Below the pieces are notes generated by a model. The model made no database searches and was not told the origin of the DNA. It worked only from the letters and a program-made list of their open reading frames with translations. A stretch of DNA of 64,000 bases, taken from the NCBI GenBank assembly GCA_963674955.2, contig CAXXKR010000004.1, forward strand, positions 62,001 to 126,000, given 5' to 3'. Below are positions 55,349-63,017 of this stretch, piece after piece; positions within the stretch are counted from its first letter, which is position 1; every line of letters starts with the position of its first letter. The stretch is from G963674955 sp963674955. GTDB taxonomy: Bacteria > Desulfobacterota > Desulfovibrionia > Desulfovibrionales > Desulfovibrionaceae. A program made the translations under genes and the position numbers.

Positions 55349-56545
55349 ATGCTGAAAAGAATCCCTGCTGGCAATCTGCGTGTTGGAATGTTCGTTGAGG
55401 AATACGGCGACGGAACACTGGAATCTCCTTATGCGTATCCGCAAAGAGTGGTTCAGTCCCAGGACGAGATAGCCGAAATCCAGAGCGACGCCTACGCTGT
55501 CACCATCGACACGGACAAAGGCCTGGCCCCGGCGGGCCTGGCCAAGGACGATGTCCTCGATTCAGCTGTTTCCATGACCCATGCCGAGCCCCTCGGGCCA
55601 GGAATCTTCAGTACATACGCCGAGGAAATCTTCATTTCCAGAAAGGTCTACAACAAGGCCCTGGACTTCATGGCCAAGCTTCTGGGCGGCATCAGGGCGG
55701 GCAAGTCCTTCAACGTCGATGAAGCGGAGCCAATCACCGCCGACATTGCCGACAGCACCGCCAGGAACTACAAGGCCTCCGCCAGCCTGTCGGTGATTCG
55801 CTCCCACGGCTACGTGAGCAACCACGGCGTGAATGTGGCCTTTTTGGCTGCCGCTTTCGGCCGCTTTCTCGGCCTGCCCGACGAGAACGTCAGGACCCTG
55901 GCCACAGCCGGTTTCTTTCACGACATCGGCAAGGCCCTGACCAGCGAGAAAATCCTGAACAAGCCCGGCAAGCTTACCGCCGAAGAGTTCCGGATCATGA
56001 AGCGCCATCCCCTGGACGGCTTGCGCCTTTTGCGCGAGAATGGGGAAATGAATCCCGACGTGCTGGGAGGGGTTCTGGATCACCATGAACGACACGATGG
56101 GTCCGGCTATCCGCAGGGCAAGGAATTCGTGGAGATCAATCCCTATGCCAGGCTTATCTGCATTGCCGATGTCTACGACGCCCTGATCAGCTACCGCACG
56201 TACCGTCCGGCCATGACTCCCAATCAGGCCTTGCAGTGCATGTACAAGGAGAAGGGCACTCTTTTCTTTGAAGACGATCTGGACACCTTCATCAAGTTCA
56301 TCGGGATTTATCCAATTGGCAGTTTCGTGCGCCTGGAAAACGGCAAGTATGCTGTGGTTTCGGACGTGCATACGGAGTTGCCCCTGCAGCCGAAGATCAA
56401 GATCGTCTACGATTCCAAACTGAGGTCCGTGCGGCCCAAGGTGGTCGACCTGGCGCGCCTTGGCGACAATGCCGACGGAATGAGGATTGAATCCTGCCTA
56501 AACGCCAAGGACTTAAAGATCAACGTCGAGCATTTTCTTCCCTAG
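55349..56545 (+). CDS. HD-GYP cyclic di-GMP phosphodiesterase
   Basis: The 398-residue protein starts with a DUF3391-like N-terminal domain (LKRIPAGNLRVGMFVEEYGDG) to about residue 120. The HD-GYP domain follows with the HD pair in FFHDIGKA, and then HHERHDGSGYPQGKE, the GYP motif, and DVYDALISYRTYRPAM. These residues bind the metal and cut cyclic di-GMP. The conserved W often found before DG is H here. It would lower the second messenger that the PilZ protein in this window may read. Its start has only a weak ribosome site. Confidence 0.9.
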   Translation: MLKRIPAGNLRVGMFVEEYGDGTLESPYAYPQRVVQSQDEIAEIQSDAYAVTIDTDKGLAPAGLAKDDVLDSAVSMTHAEPLGPGIFSTYAEEIFISRKVYNKALDFMAKLLGGIRAGKSFNVDEAEPITADIADSTARNYKASASLSVIRSHGYVSNHGVNVAFLAAAFGRFLGLPDENVRTLATAGFFHDIGKALTSEKILNKPGKLTAEEFRIMKRHPLDGLRLLRENGEMNPDVLGGVLDHHERHDGSGYPQGKEFVEINPYARLICIADVYDALISYRTYRPAMTPNQALQCMYKEKGTLFFEDDLDTFIKFIGIYPIGSFVRLENGKYAVVSDVHTELPLQPKIKIVYDSKLRSVRPKVVDLARLGDNADGMRIESCLNAKDLKINVEHFLP

Positions 56546-56555
56546 CCTTCGAATA

Positions 56556-58250
56556 TCAGCCCCTGAACATTCCCAGATAGTTGGCGTAGAGCCTGGGGGA
56601 AACCCTGGAAAAGCGGTCGAAGTCCGACACGATTTCCAGTCCCGGCACTATGGCCCGGACCACCGGCAGTCCCAGGTCCTTTCTGGTCAGGTCGGCATAG
56701 ATCGGATTGTATCCGTTGGCCTGAAGGGTTTTTTCAAGAACCATCAGATCGCCTTCCGCGCTGCCCGTGGAATAGTCGGGCAGGTCTTCCAATCTGCGCA
56801 CAGGCAAGCCATCGGGCGCGGGGCCCGATTCAGGCCCGGGGAAGGGGTAGGGCGTTTCGGTCATGGCCGAGACAATGGCCCGCTTGCCGTCCAGTCCGGC
56901 GCCCGAGCCCTTGTTCACATCTCCTCTCTTTCCAAGGACAACGGATTTGTAGCAGGGAACGCCGAATTCCGGGGTCATGTCCATGAACCAGACCTGGATA
57001 CCTCCCTCCTCGTATTCCCGGAGCCGGGCCGAGATTTCCGGGTCGTCGGCTTCCAGCCTGAAGCAGCGGTCCGGCGAAAATGGCATCACCCCGTCGGCGT
57101 CGCGTTCGATTACCTCGCATAGCCCCGAGACCTTGGCCTCGGCCATTGTGTTGCCTGCAGCTAGCCCGGTGGAGCCCAGGGCGCTGAAAAGGTTCTGCTC
57201 GTCAAGATTGCAGAACAGGAAGACCATCTGTGCCGGTATGAGGATGGAAACCGGATCGCCCGACCGGTCGATGGTTTGGCCCTCCATCCAGTGCAGGGGT
57301 TGGTCCGTGTATGGGACTTCCAGCCGCACCGTTTCAGGGTCCAGGGCTTTGTCCTTCAGTTGCGAGTGTTTGCCGACAGTCAGCGGATAGCTTCTGGCGT
57401 AGCCGGTGATGCCGCTTTTGCCGAAGTTGGCGTAGGCGGAAACCCTTTCGACCATTTCCATGGAGTAGGAGGCGCGCGCGTCGCCTTCGCTGAAGCCCCG
57501 GCCATAGACCGTCTGGAATCCGGAAAGGGAGTTGGAGTGCCTGCCGCCCGACACCTTGGTGCTTGCGACCCAGTGGCGAAGCCTGGATACGGGACTGAGG
57601 CAGGCCCGGTGGGCCATCTCCTGGCCGATCATGACGTCCAGGGCGTCCAATTTTTTCAGGGCGGCGAGGGCGGTTTCTCCAGACGGCTTCCTTTCCCTGG
57701 CCGGAGGCAAACCCTGGTGCCGGAGGCTTGAAAATACATCCCCGACATGAACCGGGGCGGGCAAGGCCTTCAGATCTTCGTTGCTGAACAACGGTTCCAG
57801 GCCTGTCTGGCCTGGGGCGGGCAGCTGCGCGTGGGCCGTGATGTTGGCGGCGAAAATCGACATCCACTTGTTGTGTTCTTTCTGGTCGGCAAGGAGATGG
57901 GAGCGCAGATGAACAGCCGGGGTGTGCCCGGCCAGTTCGGCGGGGTCCAGGCCTTCCAGCAGGGGGCGAAGATGAAGGAAACGGTCATGCACAAGACAGC
58001 TTTCGTAGAGCAGGGCAGCCAGAACCTTGTCGTGCCGGAGGTCGCCCTGGGTGGCCTGCAGGACCATTTTTTCGACTTTTTTGGTGCGGATGTCCTTCAT
58101 GCCGTTGAGCATGAATTGGTGCATGTAGTCGTCAAAAGGGTTGTCGCGCAAATGGTCCAGTTTTTCGGAAAGGCTCAGGTTGGGGCCTGGAATGGCTCCA
58201 AAGCAGCCCACCCCGGAAATGGTGTCCATGAGTTTCAGTTCGTAGCGCAT
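56556..58250 (-). CDS. YcaO-domain protein
   Basis: The 564-residue protein carries the ATP-binding blocks of YcaO enzymes in its second half: SMEMVERVSAYANFG, then AGNTMAEAKVSGLCEVIERDADG and LPVVRAIVPGLEIV near the C terminus. YcaO proteins phosphorylate peptide backbones to form heterocycles or assist S12 methylthiolation. No thiazole/oxazole precursor peptide is visible beside it. The length and the N-terminal 220-residue helical part match the E. coli YcaO size, favouring the stand-alone, non-RiPP type. It lies at the end of a minus-strand run of four genes. Confidence 0.87.
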   Translation of the reverse strand: MRYELKLMDTISGVGCFGAIPGPNLSLSEKLDHLRDNPFDDYMHQFMLNGMKDIRTKKVEKMVLQATQGDLRHDKVLAALLYESCLVHDRFLHLRPLLEGLDPAELAGHTPAVHLRSHLLADQKEHNKWMSIFAANITAHAQLPAPGQTGLEPLFSNEDLKALPAPVHVGDVFSSLRHQGLPPARERKPSGETALAALKKLDALDVMIGQEMAHRACLSPVSRLRHWVASTKVSGGRHSNSLSGFQTVYGRGFSEGDARASYSMEMVERVSAYANFGKSGITGYARSYPLTVGKHSQLKDKALDPETVRLEVPYTDQPLHWMEGQTIDRSGDPVSILIPAQMVFLFCNLDEQNLFSALGSTGLAAGNTMAEAKVSGLCEVIERDADGVMPFSPDRCFRLEADDPEISARLREYEEGGIQVWFMDMTPEFGVPCYKSVVLGKRGDVNKGSGAGLDGKRAIVSAMTETPYPFPGPESGPAPDGLPVRRLEDLPDYSTGSAEGDLMVLEKTLQANGYNPIYADLTRKDLGLPVVRAIVPGLEIVSDFDRFSRVSPRLYANYLGMFRG

Positions 58251-58405
58251 TCTTCCTCGCCTTTTTCAGCTTTTTGTGAATGTCGTATTGACTGGAGTAT
58301 CCTGTCAGTAAATATCCAGACCGTAAAGGTGTGGATCTTGGTTCGGCAAGCTTCGCCGCTGCGGGCAGTCACGGCATACAACAGGCGGCCGACACTGGCA
58401 ACGGC

Positions 58406-58966
58406 TCAGATGATCCGCTTGACGTAGGGCAGAAGGGCCTTGGCCATTGCCTCGACACCCTTGGCGTTGGGATGGATGCCGTCTTCGAGAAGCATGAGCG
58501 GGTCGGGATGGTAGGGCGCAAGTATGTCCGGGAAAAGCGGTGTCGAATATTTGGCGGCAAGGTCCGGAAAAACCTGGTCGAAGTCCCTGGCGTAGGCAGG
58601 GGGGTAGAATTCAGGCAAGGCCTTGATGCCCACCAGCAGCGCCTTGATTTTTCTTTCCGCCAAAGTATGGAGCATTGATTCCAGACTGCGGCGCAGGGAG
58701 TTTACGGGCACGCCCTGGTAGGAGTCATTGGCTCCGAATTCGATGATCATGGCCTGCGGGTTGCAGGAAAGGGCCTGGGGCAGCCTGGCCAGACCTTCGG
58801 CGGCTGTTTCGCCGGACACTCCGTAGTTCAGGACCCTGGCGTTCAATCCTTCGGCGCGAAGCAATTTTTCGAGTATCACGGGCAGGGCCTGATGACGGGC
58901 CAGTCCGTAACCTTCGGTCAGGCTGTCCCCGAGAGCGGCTATCCTGATGGCGTTGTCCTGATTCAT
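58406..58966 (-). CDS. SGNH-family esterase (TesA-like arylesterase)
   Basis: The ATG at 58966 gives 186 residues; the longer frame has no ribosome site. Block I is ALGDSLTEGYG with the nucleophile Ser, block II the Gly in YGVSGETAAEG, block III the Asn in FGANDSYQGV, and block V DGIHPNAKG with Asp and His. This is a complete SGNH catalytic set. TesA-type enzymes are lysophospholipase/thioesterases usually with a signal peptide; none is seen here, so this may be cytoplasmic. It lies between the YcaO and the RdgC-like genes on the same strand. Confidence 0.9.
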   Translation of the reverse strand: MNQDNAIRIAALGDSLTEGYGLARHQALPVILEKLLRAEGLNARVLNYGVSGETAAEGLARLPQALSCNPQAMIIEFGANDSYQGVPVNSLRRSLESMLHTLAERKIKALLVGIKALPEFYPPAYARDFDQVFPDLAAKYSTPLFPDILAPYHPDPLMLLEDGIHPNAKGVEAMAKALLPYVKRII

Positions 58967-58986
58967 TCTGCCAGCTCCAGTGGCCC

Positions 58987-59508
58987 TTAGTCCCTGGCGA
59001 TCCAGTCCCGAATCCTGTCGGCTTCCTCTTTCCATTTGGGGCCGGTGCGCAGTCCTACGAACTCGACGAATGTTTCATCCAGCAAATCCAGGCATTTTTC
59101 GATGAGGAACATTTTTTCCAGGAACAGGGCGTCCGGATCGTCGTCCTTGTCCGCAGCGTCGATTTTCGGAGGCTTGAGGCCGGTGAGGCCGAAGTCCTGG
59201 GCCTTGATCTGGACCTGCCAGGAGTCCTGGTTCATTTCGAATTTGAGTTGGGTGCTGGCCACCTTCTTTCCGGTTTTCAATCCGGTCTTCGCCTCGGCCA
59301 ACTCACCCCTTGGGCTGCTGACGGTGGCGGTTTCCAGGGACTCTCCCTCGCCGCCCTGCACCGAGATGCGGTTTTCCATGTACAGGACAAAGCTTTGATC
59401 GTCCTTGGACTTGAACATGCCGTTTTGCACGTCTATCCTGTACCAGAGCCAGGTCAGGTAGTCCTGTCCCAGAAGAATGTTTTCGCGTTCCACCAATTGC
59501 AAATCCAT
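58987..59508 (-). CDS. Probable C-terminal part of a split RdgC-like protein
   Basis: The 173-residue protein starts at an ATG 12 bases after the stop of the next gene upstream. It contains LLGQDYLTWLWYRID near the start, then a segment TATVSSPRGELAEAKTGLKTGKKVASTQLKFEMNQDSWQ and IKAQDFGLTGLKPPK. The latter resembles the C-terminal half of RdgC, where a Gly-Lys-x-Val pattern is followed by a strand and a Leu-Lys-rich helix. Such a split is unusual, as RdgC is normally about 300 residues in one chain. It may instead be an independent family. The role, if RdgC, is in DNA binding during recombination. Confidence 0.65.
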   Translation of the reverse strand: MDLQLVERENILLGQDYLTWLWYRIDVQNGMFKSKDDQSFVLYMENRISVQGGEGESLETATVSSPRGELAEAKTGLKTGKKVASTQLKFEMNQDSWQVQIKAQDFGLTGLKPPKIDAADKDDDPDALFLEKMFLIEKCLDLLDETFVEFVGLRTGPKWKEEADRIRDWIARD

Positions 59509-59520
59509 AGTTTACGGCTC

Positions 59521-60135
59521 CTAGACGAAAATTGTCGGTTCGAGGTTCTCAAGGAGGCTTGCCGATTCCTCGCCCAGGATTTCCATGGCCGCGTAAAAGG
59601 GGGCCAGCGGCTCCAGGTTCAGGCCGAAGGTTACGTTGAAATGATCTTCGAACAGGGAGCGAATCTTGGCGTTGGTCGTGGCCAGCATGAGCCTGTTTCG
59701 TCTCTGGTCCCAGACCACGTCGAAAATTGCGGGCACCGGAAGGGTCCTGGCCCTGAGCCTGAGTATGACCTGATCCTTGAGTTCCTTCTTGCGGTCCCTT
59801 GATATGTATTCTCGTCCCTGGGCCTTGGCCTGTTCCAACTCCTGGTTCATGGCGATCTGGTAGTGCTTCTTGAGCACTGCGGGTTGGATTCGGCGGGTGT
59901 CGAGCCTTAGGGCGAATGCGAAGTAGTGGCCTTTCTCCGGCGGCGATGCGGTCCAGGACATGTCCAGCATGTCGTCGATGTTGGCCCAGCCGAACGAGCG
60001 TTCCTCCGAACTGTTGTCGATGTCCCGGAATGCGAATTCCTTGAGCTTCTCCGGCAGTTCGCGCAAAAGGGAGTCCGGGGTTTCCTCCACTATCCTGTAG
60101 CGGGTCAGTCCCACGCTTGACGACATGATGGCCAA
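59521..60135 (-). CDS. RdgC-like protein, N-terminal part
   Basis: The TTG start at 60135 has AGGAGG eight bases upstream, the optimal distance; the ATG nine bases further on is too far from it. The 204-residue protein shows RdgC features: ERSFGWANIDDML, then FALRLDTRRIQPAVLKKHYQ, a RDRKKELKDQVILRLRAR block, and VVWDQRRNRLMLATTNAKI. RdgC binds DNA as a ring-shaped dimer and restrains RecA. The downstream gene seems to supply the missing C-terminal part. The two are separated by 12 bases. Confidence 0.8.
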   Translation of the reverse strand: MAIMSSSVGLTRYRIVEETPDSLLRELPEKLKEFAFRDIDNSSEERSFGWANIDDMLDMSWTASPPEKGHYFAFALRLDTRRIQPAVLKKHYQIAMNQELEQAKAQGREYISRDRKKELKDQVILRLRARTLPVPAIFDVVWDQRRNRLMLATTNAKIRSLFEDHFNVTFGLNLEPLAPFYAAMEILGEESASLLENLEPTIFV

Positions 60136-60387
60136 AGTCTCTTCCTCCTGCTTTTGTTTGCCGTGAATAAGGGTACTTCAAATAAAATCATTCAGCCCCC
60201 ATGTCCAGCCAAAGGTTTTGAGGGCAGGAGGCATTGCCCTTTTCCTGTTCGGGAGAACCAAGGCCGGTGGCCGGTCTTTTGAAAAAGTGCGCATGGAAAT
60301 CTCCTTTTCCCCTTGACTTTTTTTGCTTTCCAAGGAAATAAAAGTTAACTTCATTGAGTGAAGAGCGCTAAATAGGGAGGAGCTAGG

Positions 60388-60531
60388 ATGATCGCTGAAC
60401 TTTTTCATAATATGATGCAGAGCACCGACCAGGGCATGGTCGGCGTGTCTCTTATCTTTCTTTATCTGGCCTGGATTGTTGTCGTGGGAATCATCAGGAT
60501 TCAGCAGGGCAAAGCCGAGGATCACCACTAG
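60388..60531 (+). CDS. Small single-helix membrane protein, 47 residues
   Basis: An ATG at 60388 preceded by AGGAGCTAGG opens a 47-codon frame ending in TAG at 60529-60531. Residues 18-37 (VGVSLIFLYLAWIVVVGIIR) form one membrane helix; the ends are polar (N-terminal ELFHNMMQSTDQG, C-terminal QQGKAEDHH). This is typical of small single-pass proteins that stabilise larger membrane complexes. I do not know its partner. A terminator follows 45 bases later. Confidence 0.7.
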   Translation: MIAELFHNMMQSTDQGMVGVSLIFLYLAWIVVVGIIRIQQGKAEDHH

Positions 60532-60576
60532 AAATTTTTTCTGGCCTTTTGGCCGGGATGCTCGGAGTGGAAAATT

Positions 60577-60620
60577 GGCCTGCCGGACTAGTTTGTCCGG
60601 TGGGCCTTTGTTTGTTTTTT
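60577..60620. terminator. Terminator between the small gene and rfbA
   Basis: A 12-bp stem (60577-60588 with 60595-60606, two wobble pairs) with a TAGTTT loop is followed by a T-rich run on the plus strand. The minus-strand side has a shorter U-rich tail, so it may serve both directions. Confidence 0.75.
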
Positions 60621-61491
60621 AGGCGGATTCCTCGACCACTTCCATTAAGTACTGGCCGTAGTCGTTCTTGAGCATGCAGGAAGCCAGATTTTCCAGCTGT
60701 TCTGAGTTTATGTAACCCTTGCGAAAGGCGATTTCCTCGATACAGGCCACGATGTAGCCCTGTCTTTCCTGAACCACGTGCACGTAGTTGGCGGCCCGGA
60801 GCAGGGACTCGTGCGTGCCCATGTCCAGCCAGGCGAAACCGCGTCCCAGGACTTCCACTTTCAGGTCGCCGCGCTTGAGATAGATGTTGTTTACATCCGT
60901 TATTTCAAGCTCGCCGCGTGGCGACGGCTTCAGACCCTTTGAAATTTCAACAACATCGTTGTCGTAGAAATAAAGGCCGGTCACTGCGTATTTCGACTTG
61001 GGTTTGGCTGGTTTTTCCTCGATGCTCAGGGCTTTCCTGTTTTTGTCGAATTCCACAACTCCGTACCTGGAGGCGTTTTTCACCGGGTAGGCGAATACAA
61101 ATCCCCCCTTGTCCAGGCCTGCGCAGTCTTCCAGGATGGAGGGCAGCCCCTGGCCGGAAAAGATATTGTCGCCAAGTATCAGACAAACCGAGTCCTTGCC
61201 GATGAAATTTTCGCCCAGAATGAAGGCCTGGGCCAGCCCCTCCGGACTGGGCTGCACCTTGTAGGAGAGGGAGATGCCAAGCGCCGAACCGTCGCCCAGC
61301 ATGCTTTCGAATCTCGGCAGGTCTTCCGGCGTGGAAATTATCAGGATGTCGCGGATTCCAGCCAGCATGAGCGTGGACAGGGGGTAATAGATCATGGGCT
61401 TGTCGTAGACGGGCAAAAGTTGCTTGCTCACCGCCCTGGTCAACGGGTATAGTCTTGTTCCGGAACCGCCTGCCAAGATAATGCCTTTCAT
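60619..61491 (-). CDS. rfbA: Glucose-1-phosphate thymidylyltransferase
   Basis: This enzyme joins glucose-1-phosphate and dTTP to give dTDP-glucose, the first step of dTDP-rhamnose synthesis for O-antigen. The 290-residue protein starts MKGIILAGGSGTRLYPLTRAVSKQLLPVYDKPMIYYPLSTLMLAGI, containing the nucleotide loop G-G-x-G-T-R-L and the KPMIYYP motif. GDNIFSG and EEKPAKPKS follow. The length agrees with RmlA. The rfbB, rfbC and rfbD genes are not adjacent, so the pathway is encoded elsewhere. A good promoter (61571-61598) lies upstream. Confidence 0.95.
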   Translation of the reverse strand: MKGIILAGGSGTRLYPLTRAVSKQLLPVYDKPMIYYPLSTLMLAGIRDILIISTPEDLPRFESMLGDGSALGISLSYKVQPSPEGLAQAFILGENFIGKDSVCLILGDNIFSGQGLPSILEDCAGLDKGGFVFAYPVKNASRYGVVEFDKNRKALSIEEKPAKPKSKYAVTGLYFYDNDVVEISKGLKPSPRGELEITDVNNIYLKRGDLKVEVLGRGFAWLDMGTHESLLRAANYVHVVQERQGYIVACIEEIAFRKGYINSEQLENLASCMLKNDYGQYLMEVVEESA

Positions 61492-61570
61492 TGTGAATCC
61501 TCTCTTGAATTATCGTCCTGCACGGTTTAGAGAGCGGACTTGCAAGTGACTTTCGGTAAAAGTGTTTTTT

Positions 61571-61598
61571 ATTATATATAAGTGCCGGATAATGGCAA
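61571..61598 (-). promoter_or_regulatory. Sigma-70 type promoter of rfbA
   Basis: On the minus strand TTGCCA (61598-61593), a 16-base spacer and an exact TATAAT (61576-61571) lie about 80 bases before the rfbA start. Confidence 0.75.
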
Positions 61599-61625
61599 CA
61601 ACACCGATAGCGCACAGAGGAAAGC

Positions 61626-62363
61626 ATGCTTAGAGGACCATTCGGCCAATTCCCGGTGGCCAGCCTGATCGTCGGGGCTGTCCTGGTTTTTCTATTTTTC
61701 TTTCTGATTTTTTTCGTCATCCCCTTGGGCATAGTCTCGGAAGCCTTTGCCCGTCTGGGACTTTCGCCCATCCAGGGCATTCTTGTTCTTGTGGCCATGC
61801 TCATCGGCAACCGCTTCGATCTTACTGTGCATGTCAGCGATCGGCTGGTCAGGGTGGCCGCCTTCACCAGCGTCCAGTTCCGGGGGAACATGTTTTGGTT
61901 CAACAGGCAGCGTCTTGACGATTCAGGCGAGGACATACTCAAGCAGCAGGAGATCGCCGTGAATGTGGGAGGCTGCGTCATTCCCTGTCTGCTGGCGGCC
62001 TATTTCCTGTGGCAGGGCAGAGGGCTTGAAGGGTTTTTCCCCTGGTGCGTCATGGCTGCGGGTGTGGTGGGAGCTGCATGCTACGCCTTTGCCAAACCCA
62101 AGCCCGGAGTCGGTCTTTCTATTCCCGTGTTTCTGCCGCCGTTGGTCACGGTCATTACCGTATGGCTGCTGGTGCCTCGTGAGATGGCCCCTTACGTGGC
62201 CTATGTCGGGGGTTGCCTGGGAACGTTGGCCGGGGCGGACGTGGCCCATCTTTTCAACAAGGGGACCAGGGACAGGCTTGATGCGGCCGTATTGTCAATC
62301 GGAGGCGCTGGAACTTTCGGAGCTGTTTTTTTAACCGGCATTCTTGCCGTCCTGGTGGCCTGA
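61626..62363 (+). CDS. DUF1614 family membrane protein
   Basis: The 245-residue protein has about eight hydrophobic segments and the DUF1614 pattern: ending with YVAYVGGCLGTLAGADVAHL and SIGGAGTFGAVFLTGILAVLVA. This family has no known function, though the sequence resembles a small transporter or sensor. It starts at an ATG preceded by GAGGAAAGC and overlaps the next gene in an ATGA arrangement. It diverges from rfbA. Confidence 0.85.
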   Translation: MLRGPFGQFPVASLIVGAVLVFLFFFLIFFVIPLGIVSEAFARLGLSPIQGILVLVAMLIGNRFDLTVHVSDRLVRVAAFTSVQFRGNMFWFNRQRLDDSGEDILKQQEIAVNVGGCVIPCLLAAYFLWQGRGLEGFFPWCVMAAGVVGAACYAFAKPKPGVGLSIPVFLPPLVTVITVWLLVPREMAPYVAYVGGCLGTLAGADVAHLFNKGTRDRLDAAVLSIGGAGTFGAVFLTGILAVLVA

Positions 62364-62893
62364 TGAGGAAAGATAAAATACGACTCGGCGTCAGCAGATG
62401 CGTTTTCGGGGACAAGGTCCGCTATGACGGCGGCCACAAATACAGCCCCTTTCTCGAGGAAATCGAGCTTGATTTCGAGCTCGTCCCTGTCTGCCCGGAG
62501 GTGGAGTGCGGCATGACTACGCCAAGGGAACCGGCCCACATCGGCGGCAGCCCCATGCAGCCGACCTTCATGGGCAACTTGACCGACAGGAACTACACCT
62601 TTCAGCTCATGACCTGGGTCCAGGAAAGGATTCAGGTCTTTCACATCGAGCCGGTGTTCGGGTATATTTTCAGAGGCGGTTCTCCCAGTTGCGCGGCGGT
62701 TGAAAAGCTGCCAGTTTACAACCTGGACGGGGCTGTGCGCGGCTACAGCTACGGGCTGTTCGCCCGAGAGTTCATGCGTACTTTTCCGGGTGCGCCGATT
62801 CTGGAAGACACGGGTCTGGCCCAGCCGCTTTTGCGCGAGCAATTCCTGCGCAAGGTCGGCCGGTATCACAAGGCGTGCAACCAGCGGATGTGA
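62363..62893 (+). CDS. DUF523 family protein
   Basis: The 176-residue protein begins IRLGVSRCVFGDKVRYDGGHK, the DUF523 signature of an N-terminal Cys followed by G-x-x-V-R-Y-D-G. It continues with VPVCPEVECGMTTPREP, which carries the conserved second Cys pair. Members are stand-alone or fused with DUF1722 and are of unknown function; the Cys residues suggest metal binding. Its ATG overlaps the stop of the DUF1614 gene, so the two are translationally coupled. Confidence 0.9.
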   Translation: MRKDKIRLGVSRCVFGDKVRYDGGHKYSPFLEEIELDFELVPVCPEVECGMTTPREPAHIGGSPMQPTFMGNLTDRNYTFQLMTWVQERIQVFHIEPVFGYIFRGGSPSCAAVEKLPVYNLDGAVRGYSYGLFAREFMRTFPGAPILEDTGLAQPLLREQFLRKVGRYHKACNQRM

Positions 62894-63017
62894 ATAGAAA
62901 AAGTTGACTCAAGTTCACTTGCGGCTTGATCGGACTCTTGTTATACGATCTCCATCAAGAACGCTTAAAATACTGACCGCCCGTGCATTTTGTTTGGAAT
63001 AAGGCAGATAAAAAAAA

